Positions 54,741-64,000 of a stretch of DNA of 64,000 bases are shown here, piece after piece. Origin of the DNA: JAEZFI01 sp044508215. Its GTDB lineage: Bacteria; Actinomycetota; Acidimicrobiia; Acidimicrobiales; Microtrichaceae. A program made the position numbers and the translations under genes. Numbering within the stretch: position 1 is the stretch's first letter; every line of letters starts with the position of its first letter. A model generated the notes under the pieces. It made no database searches, had not been told where the DNA came from, and was given only the letters and a program-made list of their open reading frames with translations. The stretch spans positions 29,712-93,711 of the forward strand of contig JBIQID010000002.1 of NCBI GenBank assembly GCA_044508215.1, in the 5' to 3' direction.

Positions 54741-56156
54741 CTAGCTGTCCCGGTCGGGGTCGACCTTGCCCTCGCCGAAGTCCCCGGTGATCTTCACGTT
54801 CTCGCCGCAGCTGAAGCCGCGGTCGTCGGCCTCGTCCGAGTCGAGCTCGGGGTACAGGCGCTCCCATGTGCCACGGGCGGTGGCCTGCATGAGCACGCTG
54901 CACTCGGGGCCCTCGTCGGCCGAGGGGTGGGAGGCTGCGTGGAGCCCACCGCCGGTCCACTCCTCGAGGGAGCTGGCGGCGTCGAGCACGCACTCACGGG
55001 TGACGTTGCCGTCGTTCTCCTCGACGCAGGTGTTGACCGCCTGGGCGAACATCAGCCAGGAGGAGAAGGACTGGATGCTGAGGCCGGCGATCTTCGCGTC
55101 GTCGGGACCGTGCTCCTCGAGGATGTCGAGCATCTGACCGGTGGCCTCCCACTGGTCGGCCTCCTCGAACGGGTGGAAGGCGGTCCGGATGATGAGGCCC
55201 TCGGCCGAGTCCTGGCCGGCGCTGAAGATCTGCGGGTCGTAGTGGTTCGTCTCGGCGAACACGATGCCCTCGAAGCCCTGCTGGTGCAGCTTCTGCATGA
55301 AGATCGACAGGTTGTCGGGCTCGCCGATGAACGCCACGGCGGAGACGCCGGCGTCCTTCACCTGCTGGGTGGTGAGGTCGAAGTTCGGGCCGACCACCGG
55401 GTACGAGATCTGCTCGGTGAAGTTGACGCCCTCGACGGTCTCGCCGGTGGCGACCAGCTGATCCTTGTTGATCCGGATCGACGGCAGCTCACCGAAGACG
55501 ACGGCCGTGTTGGACATCTCATCGGGGTACAGCGACACGAGGTCCTCGAACCAGGTGTTGGGCTTCACGTAGCCGGCGTTCGGGATCGGCTGCTGCTGGC
55601 CGTCGGCGTCGGCGAAGTCGGTGGACACGGCGAAGCCGGGGATGGCCACGAGCCCGCACTTGTGGAAGTCGGAGCCGTCCTTGCCGGAGAAGATGAGGGT
55701 GTCGGAGGCGAACCCGCCGCCGACCATCGCGAACACGTCGGTGCAGGCGGTGGTCATCGCGGCCTCGACCGCGAGCACCTCGCCGTCGAGGTCGACGAGC
55801 TCGATCTGCTTGCCGGCGAGGCCACCCGCCTCGTTGCACCACTCGGAGAAGGCCACCGAGGCGTCCCACATCTCCTTGAGGAGGCCGGGGCGCACCTGGG
55901 CCTTCCGGTCGTTCGCGACGCCGACGTAGAACTTGTCGGTGCCGCGACCCGCCTCGTCGTCGGGGATGGTCACCTCGACGCCGTCGGGCGCCTCGCCGCA
56001 CACCTCGCCGAGGTCACCGAAGGCACCCTCTGAGGTGGTCTCGGTGGGCTCGGTGGTGTCCGTGTCACCGTCGCCCGTCTCGTCGGTGCCCGAAGCGCCG
56101 CACCCAGCGGCGACGAGCGCGAGACAGACGGACATGGCAGCGACGAGTCGCTTCAT
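54741..56156 (-). CDS. ABC transporter substrate-binding lipoprotein (LivK-like)
   Basis: A 471-residue periplasmic-binding-protein type I. The signal peptide ends in a lipobox-like VAAGC with Cys19, so the mature protein is probably a lipoprotein, followed by a Thr/Asp-rich linker of about 35 residues. The binding domain has VTIPDDEAGRGTDKFYVGVAND, LAGKQIELVDLDGE and a hinge; it is longer than amino-acid LivK. The ligand is unknown. The AAGGGGGG ribosome site is eight bases or fewer before the ATG. It is divergent from the amidohydrolase gene. Confidence 0.88.
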   Translation of the reverse strand: MKRLVAAMSVCLALVAAGCGASGTDETGDGDTDTTEPTETTSEGAFGDLGEVCGEAPDGVEVTIPDDEAGRGTDKFYVGVANDRKAQVRPGLLKEMWDASVAFSEWCNEAGGLAGKQIELVDLDGEVLAVEAAMTTACTDVFAMVGGGFASDTLIFSGKDGSDFHKCGLVAIPGFAVSTDFADADGQQQPIPNAGYVKPNTWFEDLVSLYPDEMSNTAVVFGELPSIRINKDQLVATGETVEGVNFTEQISYPVVGPNFDLTTQQVKDAGVSAVAFIGEPDNLSIFMQKLHQQGFEGIVFAETNHYDPQIFSAGQDSAEGLIIRTAFHPFEEADQWEATGQMLDILEEHGPDDAKIAGLSIQSFSSWLMFAQAVNTCVEENDGNVTRECVLDAASSLEEWTGGGLHAASHPSADEGPECSVLMQATARGTWERLYPELDSDEADDRGFSCGENVKITGDFGEGKVDPDRDS

Positions 56157-56254
56157 GCGGACCCCCCCTTGGATCGGTCGTGAGCCGGCTCATTCGAGCA
56201 TGGGGCCCGCATCCCCGCAAGGATCGCGCTCCCCGGTGTCTGGTCCCCGGCGGA

Positions 56255-56281
56255 CGGTTTCTGACAGAGTGTCAGGAACCG
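56255..56281. promoter_or_regulatory. Palindromic operator, probably for a TetR-type regulator
   Basis: CGGTTTCTGACA and TGTCAGGAACCG are inverted copies matching at 11 of 12 positions with a GAG spacer. The 27-base element lies 23 bases before the amidohydrolase ATG, inside the 148-base divergent region shared with the binding-protein gene. Its form (CTGACA-3-TGTCAG) is that of a dimeric regulator site. No regulator gene is adjacent. The remainder of the 148 bases shows nothing else I can name. Confidence 0.65.
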
Positions 56282-56304
56282 TAGCCGAGCCGAACGGGGT
56301 CGCG

Positions 56305-58014
56305 ATGCACGATCTGATCATCAACGGGGTCACCCTGCTCGACGGGACCGGCGCACCGGGCCGGATCGCCTCCGTGGCGGTCCGTGACGGCCTGATCGCC
56401 GAGGTCTCGGACGACGCCCGCATCGATGCAGAGGCCCGCGAGGTCGTCGACGGCACCGGGCTGTTCCTCTCCCCCGGCTTCATCGACCCGCACACCCACT
56501 ACGACGCCCAGCTGTTCTGGGACCCGGCCGCATCGCCGTCCAACCTCCACGGCGTCACCACGATCGTGGCGGGGAACTGCGGGTTCACCCTCGCACCCCT
56601 CGCTCCCGGAGACGCCGACTACCTGCGCCGGATGATGGCGAAGGTGGAGGGCATGCCCCTCGCGGCGCTCGAGCAGGGCGTCGACTGGGACTGGGAGTCG
56701 TTCGAGCAGTACCTGTCCCGCCTCGACGGCAACCTCGGCGTGAACGCGGCGTTCATGGTGGGCCACTGCGCGCTGCGCCGCCGGGTGATGGGCACCGCAG
56801 CGGTGGGCAACGAGGCGACCACCGAGCAGATCGACGAGATGGTGGCGCTCTTGCACGAGGCGATCGAGGCCGGCGGTCTGGGCTTCTCCACCACCCTCGC
56901 CCGCACCCACTCCGACGGCGACGGCCAGCCGGTGGCCAGCCGCTGGGCGTCCACCGAGGAGCTGCTCGCGCTCGCACGGGCGGTCGGCGAGCACCCCGGC
57001 ACGCAGCTCGAGTTCGCGTCCGACGGCTGCCTCGACGGGTTCAGCGACGACGAGGTCGAGTTCATGATCCAGTTCGCGAAGGCGGCCGACCGTCCGCTCA
57101 ACTGGAACGTGCTCACGGTCGACTCGAACGACCCGGAGCGCTACCGCAACCAGCTCGCGGCGATGGACCGCTGCCGCGAGGCCGGCGTGGAGGTCGTGGC
57201 GCTCACCATGCCGATCCTCGTGGGGATGAACATGAGCTTCGGCACCTACTGCGCGCTGAACATGCTCCCCGACTGGGGCCAGATCCTGGGGCTGCCCCCA
57301 GTGGCCCGCCTCGCCTGCCTCCGCGACCCCGACGTGCGGCGCTTCCTCCTCGAGCGGGCGGCCTCACCCGAGGCCGGCGTCTTCGCCCGCCTCACCGGCT
57401 GGGACCGCTACGTGATCGGCGACACCTACACCGACCCGTCGCTGAAGGGCCGCCTGGTCGCCGACCTGGCAGCCGAGCGTGGGGTCGAGCCGTTCGACGC
57501 CCTGCTGGACGTGGTCGTGGCCGACGAGCTCCGCACGGTGCTGTGGCCCGGTCCGACCGACGACGACGACGAGTCGTGGCGCCTCCGAGCGGAGGCGTGG
57601 GAGCACCCGTCGGTGATGATCGGCGGGTCGGATGCCGGCGCCCACCTCGACCGGATGTGCGGGCCGCCCTACACCACGCAGTGGATCGGTGACTGCCTCC
57701 GCGGCCGGCGGCTGACCACGGTGGAGAAGGCCGTGCAGCACCTCACCGAGGTGCCGGCCCAGCTGTTCGGGTTCCACGACCGGGGGCGCGTCGCCGAGGG
57801 CTACCGCGCCGACCTCGTGCTCTTCGACCCCGAGACGGTCGACGCCGGGCCGATCGAGCTGCGCCACGACCTGCCGGGCGGCACCGGGCGCCTGGTGGCA
57901 CCGGCGATCGGCGTCCACCGCGTGTGGGTGGGTGGCCAGGAGACGGTCCGCGACGGCGACGCCACCGGCACCCTCCCCGGCCGGATCCTCCGCTCGGGCG
58001 TCGACTCCCTCTAG
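56305..58014 (+). CDS. Amidohydrolase of the D-aminoacylase / N-acyl-D-amino acid deacylase family
   Basis: A 569-residue metal-dependent amidohydrolase. HTH at His63 and His65 (DPHTHYDAQ) binds zinc, GNCGF supplies the family's Cys ligand, GHCALR and GGSDAGAHLD carry further ligand and catalytic positions. The C-terminal beta domain closes with AEGYRADLVLFDPE. Members remove N-acyl groups from D-amino acids or related amides. The divergent Liv-type transporter suggests that the imported solute, perhaps an amino acid derivative, is the substrate. The operator at 56255 probably controls it. Confidence 0.87.
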   Translation: MHDLIINGVTLLDGTGAPGRIASVAVRDGLIAEVSDDARIDAEAREVVDGTGLFLSPGFIDPHTHYDAQLFWDPAASPSNLHGVTTIVAGNCGFTLAPLAPGDADYLRRMMAKVEGMPLAALEQGVDWDWESFEQYLSRLDGNLGVNAAFMVGHCALRRRVMGTAAVGNEATTEQIDEMVALLHEAIEAGGLGFSTTLARTHSDGDGQPVASRWASTEELLALARAVGEHPGTQLEFASDGCLDGFSDDEVEFMIQFAKAADRPLNWNVLTVDSNDPERYRNQLAAMDRCREAGVEVVALTMPILVGMNMSFGTYCALNMLPDWGQILGLPPVARLACLRDPDVRRFLLERAASPEAGVFARLTGWDRYVIGDTYTDPSLKGRLVADLAAERGVEPFDALLDVVVADELRTVLWPGPTDDDDESWRLRAEAWEHPSVMIGGSDAGAHLDRMCGPPYTTQWIGDCLRGRRLTTVEKAVQHLTEVPAQLFGFHDRGRVAEGYRADLVLFDPETVDAGPIELRHDLPGGTGRLVAPAIGVHRVWVGGQETVRDGDATGTLPGRILRSGVDSL

Positions 58015-58029
58015 CGGCTCACCGACCCG

Positions 58030-59142
58030 TCACAGGCTGCCGCCACGGCGGCGTGCCACCCGTGGCATCAGGGTGGTGAAGAGCAGGAGCGAGATCCCGA
58101 CGAGCACGACCGGCACCATGCCGGCGCCGCGCTGGGTCAGCACCGGCACCAGCGCGAACGCCGAGAGCACCGCGGTGAAGCCCCACAGGATCACCACGCT
58201 GCGGCGCTGGCCGTGGCCCAACCGCAGCAGGCGGTGGTGCAGGTGGTCCTTGTCGGCGGTGGCGACGCCTCGCCGCTTGCCGGCGCGACGGAGGATGGCG
58301 AAGACCATGTCGAACAGCGGCACGCCCAAGATGACCAGCGGGATCACGAGCGGGGCGAAGAAGAACCACGACTGGCCGGTGTAGGAGTCGTCGCTCTGGC
58401 CGCCGACCGCGATGGTGGACGACGCCATCATGAGGCCCAGGAAGAGGGCCCCCGAGTCGCCCATGAAGATCTTCGCCGGGTGGAAGTTCCACGGGAGGAA
58501 GCCCAGGCAGACACCCACCACGATCACGGCGAGGAGCGGGCCGATGTTGCCGTCCTCGAGGGCGCCGACGCGCTGCAGCTTGATGCCGTAGACCAGGAAG
58601 GCCCCGGCCGCGATCGCGAGGATCCCCGCGGCGAGGCCGTCGAGGCCGTCCACCAGGTTGACGGCGTTCGCCATCACCGCCACCCAGGCGACCGACACGA
58701 CCACTGCGAGGTCGGGCGCGAGCACCGTGAAGCCGACGAACGGCAGCGGCACGTTCACGATCGTGAGCCCGGCGAGGCTGAGCACCGACCCTGCGAGGAT
58801 CATCCCGGCGACCTTCGCCGGCGCCGAGACGTCGCGGAGGTCGTCGACGAAGCCGGTGGTCCCGATGATCAGCGCCGCCCCCACCACGCCCAGCACGGCG
58901 GTGCGGTTCTCGAAGACGGCGTCGAAGCCGCCGGCGAGCGCACCGACCGCCAGCCCTGCCCCGAGGCCGAGGAGCATCCCCAGCCCGCCGAGGGTGGGCG
59001 TCGGCCGTTCGTGGACGCGCCGGTCGTTCGGCTCGGCGATCGCGCCCAGCCGTCCGGAGAGCCGGATGAGGAAGGGCATCGACGCGCAGGTCACCCCGGC
59101 CGAAGCCAGGAAGACGAGCAGGTACGACCCCCAGGGCGTCAT
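58030..59142 (-). CDS. wecA: Undecaprenyl-phosphate N-acetylglucosaminyl-1-phosphate transferase (WecA-like)
   Basis: A 370-residue polytopic enzyme of the MraY/WecA family that moves GlcNAc-1-P (or a related sugar) to a polyprenyl phosphate. Catalytic acids are in GFVDDLRD and NAVNLVDGLDGLAAG, and the nucleotide-sugar region is FMGDSGALFLG with HHRLLRLGHGQ at the C-terminal loop. In mycobacteria this gene (rfe) lies next to the atp operon, where it starts arabinogalactan linker synthesis; here the liv cluster separates them. It follows glyA by 21 bases. Confidence 0.92.
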   Translation of the reverse strand: MTPWGSYLLVFLASAGVTCASMPFLIRLSGRLGAIAEPNDRRVHERPTPTLGGLGMLLGLGAGLAVGALAGGFDAVFENRTAVLGVVGAALIIGTTGFVDDLRDVSAPAKVAGMILAGSVLSLAGLTIVNVPLPFVGFTVLAPDLAVVVSVAWVAVMANAVNLVDGLDGLAAGILAIAAGAFLVYGIKLQRVGALEDGNIGPLLAVIVVGVCLGFLPWNFHPAKIFMGDSGALFLGLMMASSTIAVGGQSDDSYTGQSWFFFAPLVIPLVILGVPLFDMVFAILRRAGKRRGVATADKDHLHHRLLRLGHGQRRSVVILWGFTAVLSAFALVPVLTQRGAGMVPVVLVGISLLLFTTLMPRVARRRGGSL

Positions 59143-59163
59143 CCGGGTCGGTCCACGCCGGGC

Positions 59164-60408
<1,245 letters not shown>

Positions 60409-60439
60409 GGCGGCGGCTCCCCTGTGGTGCGCTGAGCGG

Positions 60440-60880
60440 TCAGCTCTCGAGGTCGGTGATCTTGGCGACGCGACGGGCGTGCCGGTCCCCCTCGAACGAG
60501 GTGGACAGGAACGCGTCGAGCGCGTCGAGCGCGACCTGCTCGCCGGTGAACCGGGCGCCGAGGCAGAGCACGTTCGCGTCGTTGTGGAGGCGCGCGAACC
60601 GCGCCGAGGTCACGTCGTGGGCGGTGCCGGCCCGGACGCCCTGCACCTTGTTCGCAGCGATCGCCACGCCGATGCCGGAGCCGCAGACCAGGACGCCCAG
60701 CTCGGCCTCACCCGACGCGACGGCCCTGCCGACGGCAGCGGCGAAGTCGGGGTAGTCGACCGACTCGGGGCCCGAGGTGCCGAGGTCGGTGACCTCGTGG
60801 CCGAGCTCGCGGGCCCGGTCGGCGAGGCGGTCCTTCAGGAGGTAGCCGGCGTGGTCGGCGCCCACAGCGATGCGTGCCAT
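60440..60880 (-). CDS. rpiB: Ribose-5-phosphate isomerase B
   Basis: RpiB interconverts ribose-5-phosphate and ribulose-5-phosphate. The 146-residue protein has GADHAGYLLKD at the N-terminus, catalytic Cys66 in VLVCGSGIGV and the HNDANVLCLGAR segment. Cys66 at this position is the E. coli-type arrangement (mycobacterial enzymes use Glu instead). It begins the rpiB-glyA-wecA run, with a TAGACT -10 box eight bases before the ATG. Confidence 0.95.
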   Translation of the reverse strand: MARIAVGADHAGYLLKDRLADRARELGHEVTDLGTSGPESVDYPDFAAAVGRAVASGEAELGVLVCGSGIGVAIAANKVQGVRAGTAHDVTSARFARLHNDANVLCLGARFTGEQVALDALDAFLSTSFEGDRHARRVAKITDLES

Positions 60881-60888
60881 CGCGGCCG

Positions 60889-60894
60889 AGTCTA
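60889..60894 (-). promoter_or_regulatory. -10 box (TAGACT) of the rpiB-glyA-wecA operon
   Basis: TAGACT on the minus strand lies eight bases before ATG 60880, again a leaderless arrangement. Confidence 0.45.
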
Positions 60895-60929
60895 GGTTCG
60901 GTCCGGGGACCCCACCCGAATCGGGTCGG

Positions 60930-61808
60930 TCACAGGCGGTCGGTCGAGAAGGTGTCGCACGCCTCGATCGACTGCTCGTGGTAGCCCACCATGAACCAGC
61001 GCTGCCGTTGCTCGGCGGAGCCGTGCGTCCACGACTCGGGGTCCACCCGGCCGGACACGGACTCCTGGATGCGGTCGTCCCCCACCGCTGCCGCAGCGTC
61101 GAGGCCGTCGCGGATGTCGGCCTCGGTGAGGTCCTGGATGAACCCGGTCTCCTCGGCCCCTGCCGCCCACATGCCGGCGTAGCAGTCGGCCATCAGCTCC
61201 ACCCGGACGGCCGAGCTGGTGGGGCCGCTCGTCCCGTCCTGCGACCGTCCGATCACCCCCTGGAGGTTCTGGAGGTGGTGCCCGTACTCGTGCGCGATCA
61301 CGTAGGCCTCGGCGAACGGCCCGCCCTGGGCGCCGAAGCGCTCACGGAGGACGTCGTAGAACCCGAGGTCGATGTACACGGTCGAGTCGGCAGGGCAGTA
61401 GAAGGGCCCGACCGCGGAGGACGCCTGGCCGCAGCGCGTCGAGACGCCGCCCGAGAAGAACACGGTCTGGGCGCCCTGGTAGCCGCTGGCGCGCTCGCTC
61501 CAGTGCTCCTGGACGCTGTTCACGACCCCGACGATGCGGCAGTCGTCCCGCTGGTTGGCGTCCGCTCCCGTCTGGCAGTTCGCCGCCAGATCGCTGTTGT
61601 CGCCCTGCGCCGACTGTCCACCGATGATGAGGTCGCTGAGAGCCGAGCCCCCACCTCCACCGCCGTCTCCCCCACCGGCCAGGAGGGAGATGACCAACAC
61701 GATCAACCCCACCACGCCACCGCCTCCGGCCACGAGCCCGCCACGGCCCATGCCCCTCCGGTCGGAGATCTGGGAGGTGTCCAGACGTGCCCCGCTCCTG
61801 AAGCGCAT
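60930..61808 (-). CDS. Neutral zinc metallopeptidase (YpfJ family)
   Basis: A 292-residue membrane-anchored peptidase. A short cytoplasmic start is followed by one membrane helix (GLIVLVISLLAGG), a glycine-rich linker, then the catalytic domain with zinc site HEYGHH (His173, Glu174, His177) and the later VRVELMADCYAGMWA, whose Glu is the third ligand. The opening MRFRSGARLDTSQISDRRG is typical of the YpfJ/KPN_02809 family. Cysteines at 78/90 and 126/138 could form disulfides. Its substrates are not known. Confidence 0.92.
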   Translation of the reverse strand: MRFRSGARLDTSQISDRRGMGRGGLVAGGGGVVGLIVLVISLLAGGGDGGGGGGSALSDLIIGGQSAQGDNSDLAANCQTGADANQRDDCRIVGVVNSVQEHWSERASGYQGAQTVFFSGGVSTRCGQASSAVGPFYCPADSTVYIDLGFYDVLRERFGAQGGPFAEAYVIAHEYGHHLQNLQGVIGRSQDGTSGPTSSAVRVELMADCYAGMWAAGAEETGFIQDLTEADIRDGLDAAAAVGDDRIQESVSGRVDPESWTHGSAEQRQRWFMVGYHEQSIEACDTFSTDRL

Positions 61809-61837
61809 GGCACACGTCTACCCGCCGACGCTCCCTC

Positions 61838-61843
61838 TACGCT
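61838..61843 (+). promoter_or_regulatory. -10 box (TACGCT) of the thiolase-like gene
   Basis: TACGCT ends eight bases before ATG 61852, supporting that start against longer in-frame openings that overlap the metallopeptidase gene. Confidence 0.45.
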
Positions 61844-61851
61844 CCCCCGAC

Positions 61852-63336
61852 ATGACGCTCCCAGCCGGTGTTGACCCCCGCAGCCCTGTGATCGTCGGGG
61901 TGGCGCAGATCCTCGACGCGGACGGCGGGCAAGAGCCGATCGACCTCGCCGCCGAGGCGATCCAGCTGGCGGCAGCCGACGCGCGCGTGCCGGGCCTCGC
62001 ATCGAAGCTCGACACCATCGCCGTGGTCCCGATCGTCTCGTGGCGCTACTACGACGCTCCAGCCGTCGTCGGGGAGCGCCTGGGGGTGACGCCGCGGGAG
62101 CGCTGGTACCCGTCGATGGGCGGGAACACCCCGCAGATGCTCGTCAGCCGCGCTGCGTTCGAGATCGCCGAGGGCCGCAGCGACGTGGTGGCGGTGTGCG
62201 GGGCCGAGTCGTTCCGCACCCGCCAGACGCTCCGCCGCCAGGGCGACACGCCGCCGTGGACGAGGCAGCCCGAGTCGGCCGCACCCACGTGGGGCGAGCC
62301 CGGCAAGCTCGACATGGGCCACCCGTCCGAGATGGCGAAGGGCCTGATCATGCCAACGGCCTGCTATCCCCTCTTCGAGAACGCGCTGCGCCACCAGGCC
62401 GGCCGGACGGCCGCGGAGCACACCGCCGCCATCGCCCAGCTGTGGGCGGGGTTCAGCGAGGTCGCCTCGCGCAACCCGTACGCCGTCGACCGGACCGCCT
62501 ACTCCGCCGAGGAGATCGCCACGGTGACCGAGTCGAACCGGATGATCGGGTTCCCGTACACCAAGCACATGGTGTCGAACCCCGACCTCGACGCCTCCTC
62601 GGCGGTGATCCTCTGCTCGGCGCAGACGGCGAGTGACGCAGGGGTGCCGCCCGAGCGCTGGGTGTTCCCCTGGAGCGGGACCGACGGCGAGGACCCCTAC
62701 ATGTCGCTCCGGCCCGATTTCGTCAGCTCTCCTGCCATGAGGGTGGCGGGCCGCGCCGCTCTCGAGCTCGCAGGCCGCAGCGTCGAGGAGATCGAGCACC
62801 TCGACGTCTACTCCTGCTTCCCCTCTGCGGTGGAGATCGCCTGCGCGGAGATGGGGATCCCCCTGGACCGGCAGCTGACCGTCTACGGCGGGCTCTGCTT
62901 CGCCGGCGGCCCGTGGAACAACCCGGTCGGCCATGCGCTGGCGACCATGGTGGGCGTCCTGCGGGACGACCCCGGCTCGGTCGGCCTGGTCACCGCGAAC
63001 GGCGGGATCATCCAGAAGCACGCCTTCGGCGTGTACTCCACCACCCCACCGCAGCAGGGCTTCCAGTACTCACGACCGCAGGACCAGATCGACGCCGCCA
63101 CCGAGCAGCGGACGCTCGTGGACCCCTACGAGGGTCCGGCCGAGGTCGAGACGTGGACCGTCATGTACGAACGCGACGGCACCTTCGCCCGCGGGCACGC
63201 CGCGCTGCTCACCCCGGACGGCGAGCGGTGCTGGGGCCTCACCACCGAGGCCGAGCTGATGGCGCGCATGGTGGTCGACGACCTGGTCGGTGCCCCCGCC
63301 ACCGTCGCCGCCGACGGCACGATGACCCTGGACTGA
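61852..63336 (+). CDS. Thiolase-like protein (acetyl-CoA acetyltransferase family) lacking the usual nucleophile
   Basis: A 494-residue thiolase-fold protein. Thiolases carry a nucleophilic Cys after a GGxx motif in the first half; here the equivalent stretch SMGGNTPQML has no Cys. The second half keeps HLDVYSCFPSAVEIACAEMG, GGLCFAGGPWNNPVGHAL with the NPVGH histidine, and TANGGIIQ in place of the usual CxG. A C-terminal segment of about 80 residues (TWTVMYERDGTFARGHAAL) resembles an OB-like DUF35 domain. It may bind acyl-CoA without being a standard thiolase. It is divergent from the metallopeptidase gene. Confidence 0.83.
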   Translation: MTLPAGVDPRSPVIVGVAQILDADGGQEPIDLAAEAIQLAAADARVPGLASKLDTIAVVPIVSWRYYDAPAVVGERLGVTPRERWYPSMGGNTPQMLVSRAAFEIAEGRSDVVAVCGAESFRTRQTLRRQGDTPPWTRQPESAAPTWGEPGKLDMGHPSEMAKGLIMPTACYPLFENALRHQAGRTAAEHTAAIAQLWAGFSEVASRNPYAVDRTAYSAEEIATVTESNRMIGFPYTKHMVSNPDLDASSAVILCSAQTASDAGVPPERWVFPWSGTDGEDPYMSLRPDFVSSPAMRVAGRAALELAGRSVEEIEHLDVYSCFPSAVEIACAEMGIPLDRQLTVYGGLCFAGGPWNNPVGHALATMVGVLRDDPGSVGLVTANGGIIQKHAFGVYSTTPPQQGFQYSRPQDQIDAATEQRTLVDPYEGPAEVETWTVMYERDGTFARGHAALLTPDGERCWGLTTEAELMARMVVDDLVGAPATVAADGTMTLD

Positions 63337-63348
63337 GCGTTCTGGTCT

Positions 63349-63366
63349 CGGCCGATGCAGCGGCCG
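63349..63366. terminator. Possible hairpin terminator after the thiolase-like gene
   Basis: Two CGGCCG hexamers six bases apart form a 6-bp GC stem 12 bases after the thiolase-like stop, in the convergent gap before the cyclic-nucleotide-binding gene. There is no T tract, so it is a weak call. Confidence 0.35.
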
Positions 63367-63394
63367 CGGGGCTCCAACGCCGGTCAGGCGCCGG

Positions 63395-63820
63395 TCAGGA
63401 GCCGTCCTGGCGAAGCCGCGCGGTCAGGAGCGACATCACCCGCTCCGATGCCTTCGGCATCTCGTCGAGGAGCGTGCGGAACTGCTGGGCGTCGAAGCGC
63501 AGCAGCTTGAGCGACGTGTCGGCCACCACGCTCGCTGTGCGTGGGCGGTGGTCGACGAGCGCCATCTCTCCCACCATCGAGCCGGCGTGGAGGGTGGCGA
63601 CGTGGTCGTTCGCGACGTACACGCTTGCGTCGCCCTCGACGATCACGAAGCACTCGGTGCCGGCGTCGCCCTGGTCGATGATCACCGTGCCGGCCGGGAC
63701 CTCGACCTCCTTCGACAGGCCGGCGACCCGGCGCAACTGGTCCTTGGTGAAGCCGTCGAAGAACGACACATCGGCCAGCCAGTCGGCGCTCTCACCATCG
63801 TGCTTCTTGAAGAACGACAC
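63395..63820 (-). CDS. Stand-alone cyclic nucleotide-binding domain protein
   Basis: A 141-residue protein that is essentially one Crp-type cNMP-binding domain: VSFFDGFTKDQLRRVAGL, the beta-roll PAGTVIIDQGDAGTECFVIVEG, and the phosphate-binding cassette GEMALVDHRPRTASVVA with the Glu and Arg that contact a cyclic nucleotide. There is no DNA-binding helix-turn-helix, so it is not a CRP regulator by itself. GTG 63820 has an AGGGGG ribosome site. It is convergent with the thiolase-like gene. Between it and the final gene at 63950 there are 129 bases with no feature I can name. Confidence 0.87.
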   Translation of the reverse strand: MSFFKKHDGESADWLADVSFFDGFTKDQLRRVAGLSKEVEVPAGTVIIDQGDAGTECFVIVEGDASVYVANDHVATLHAGSMVGEMALVDHRPRTASVVADTSLKLLRFDAQQFRTLLDEMPKASERVMSLLTARLRQDGS

Positions 63821-63949
63821 CGTGTCCCCCTGGTGTGCTGCCGGTCCGGTCTGCCGCCGGTCGGCGCCGAGGTTAGGCCAGCGGTGCGGCCGGACGGTGG
63901 TGGCTTTCAGCTCTCCCGCGGAGCCGGCGACACGAGGGCGCCGGACGGC

Positions 63950-64000
63950 TCAGGCCGCGAGGAGGTTGTGGAGGTAGGTGTCGAGCGCCCAGGTGGTCAT
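63950..64000 (-). CDS. Partial 3' end of an unidentified gene
   Basis: The last 51 bases read on the minus strand as MTTWALDTYLHNLLAA followed by TGA, and the gene would continue past the right edge. The M may be internal. The stretch is too short to identify a family; its reality is suggested by good codon use and a stop placed sensibly upstream of the cyclic-nucleotide-binding gene, but it is weakly supported. Confidence 0.35.
   Translation of the reverse strand: MTTWALDTYLHNLLAA

Overview
The window is a 64 kb chromosomal segment from a high-GC bacterium, almost certainly an actinomycete and, by inference, probably class Acidimicrobiia. Supporting signs are the very high GC content, the many GTG starts, a PASTA-domain Ser/Thr kinase, the order iscS-mnmA-(MetE-like)-ligA that I recall from Mycobacterium and relatives, a GlgE-type glucan locus, and a MurA with Asp in place of the fosfomycin-reactive Cys. 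No rRNA, tRNA, CRISPR array, transposase or prophage is visible. Coding density is very high: no gene-free stretch exceeds about 200 bases. About 63 genes are supported, two of them cut by the window edges.

Layout. 1-4.5 kb: a partial hydrolase, an SCP2 protein, an MFS exporter and a PknB-like kinase. 4.5-12.8 kb: HAD hydrolase, ligA, MetE-like protein, a membrane protein, then mnmA-iscS-RDD as one overlapping chain. 12.8-20.1 kb: SpoIIM-like gene, a DUF222/HNH nuclease gene, and a DUF58-MoxR-DUF4350-DUF4129 membrane cluster. 20.1-21.8 kb: methyltransferase and thioesterase. 21.8-32.5 kb: glucan metabolism (beta-propeller-glgE-maltokinase-like-glgB-rhomboid on the minus strand, glgP divergent). 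32.5-41.8 kb: enoyl-CoA hydratase, MeaB GTPase, NifU-like protein, murA, an MFS protein, hydrolase, J-domain-like protein, glpX, and a 2H-GNAT fusion. 41.9-50.2 kb: the complete F1Fo ATP synthase operon, with separate b, b' and delta subunits. 50.3-58.0 kb: a branched-chain-amino-acid-type ABC transporter with a divergent D-aminoacylase-like amidohydrolase and a strong palindromic operator between them. 58.0-64 kb: wecA-glyA-rpiB, a zinc metallopeptidase, a thiolase-like protein, a cyclic-nucleotide-binding protein and a partial gene.

Working together: GlgE, the maltokinase-like protein and GlgB would build branched alpha-glucan from maltose-1-phosphate, and GlgP would degrade it. The ATP synthase genes are in the order atpZ-I-B-E-F-F'-H-A-G-D-C. 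Many operon partners overlap by exactly four bases (GTGA or ATGA), implying translational coupling. At least twelve first genes have a TANNNT -10 box only 5-10 bases from the start codon, implying widespread leaderless or near-leaderless transcription.

The most unusual observations are these: a maltokinase-like gene with no ATG/GTG/TTG start, in the same frame as glgE and separated from it by one TAG codon; a perfect 16-base palindrome repeated three times near and inside the HNH nuclease gene and the methyltransferase gene; ATP synthase b' and delta genes separated by a single in-frame stop; and hairpins bracketing atpE.
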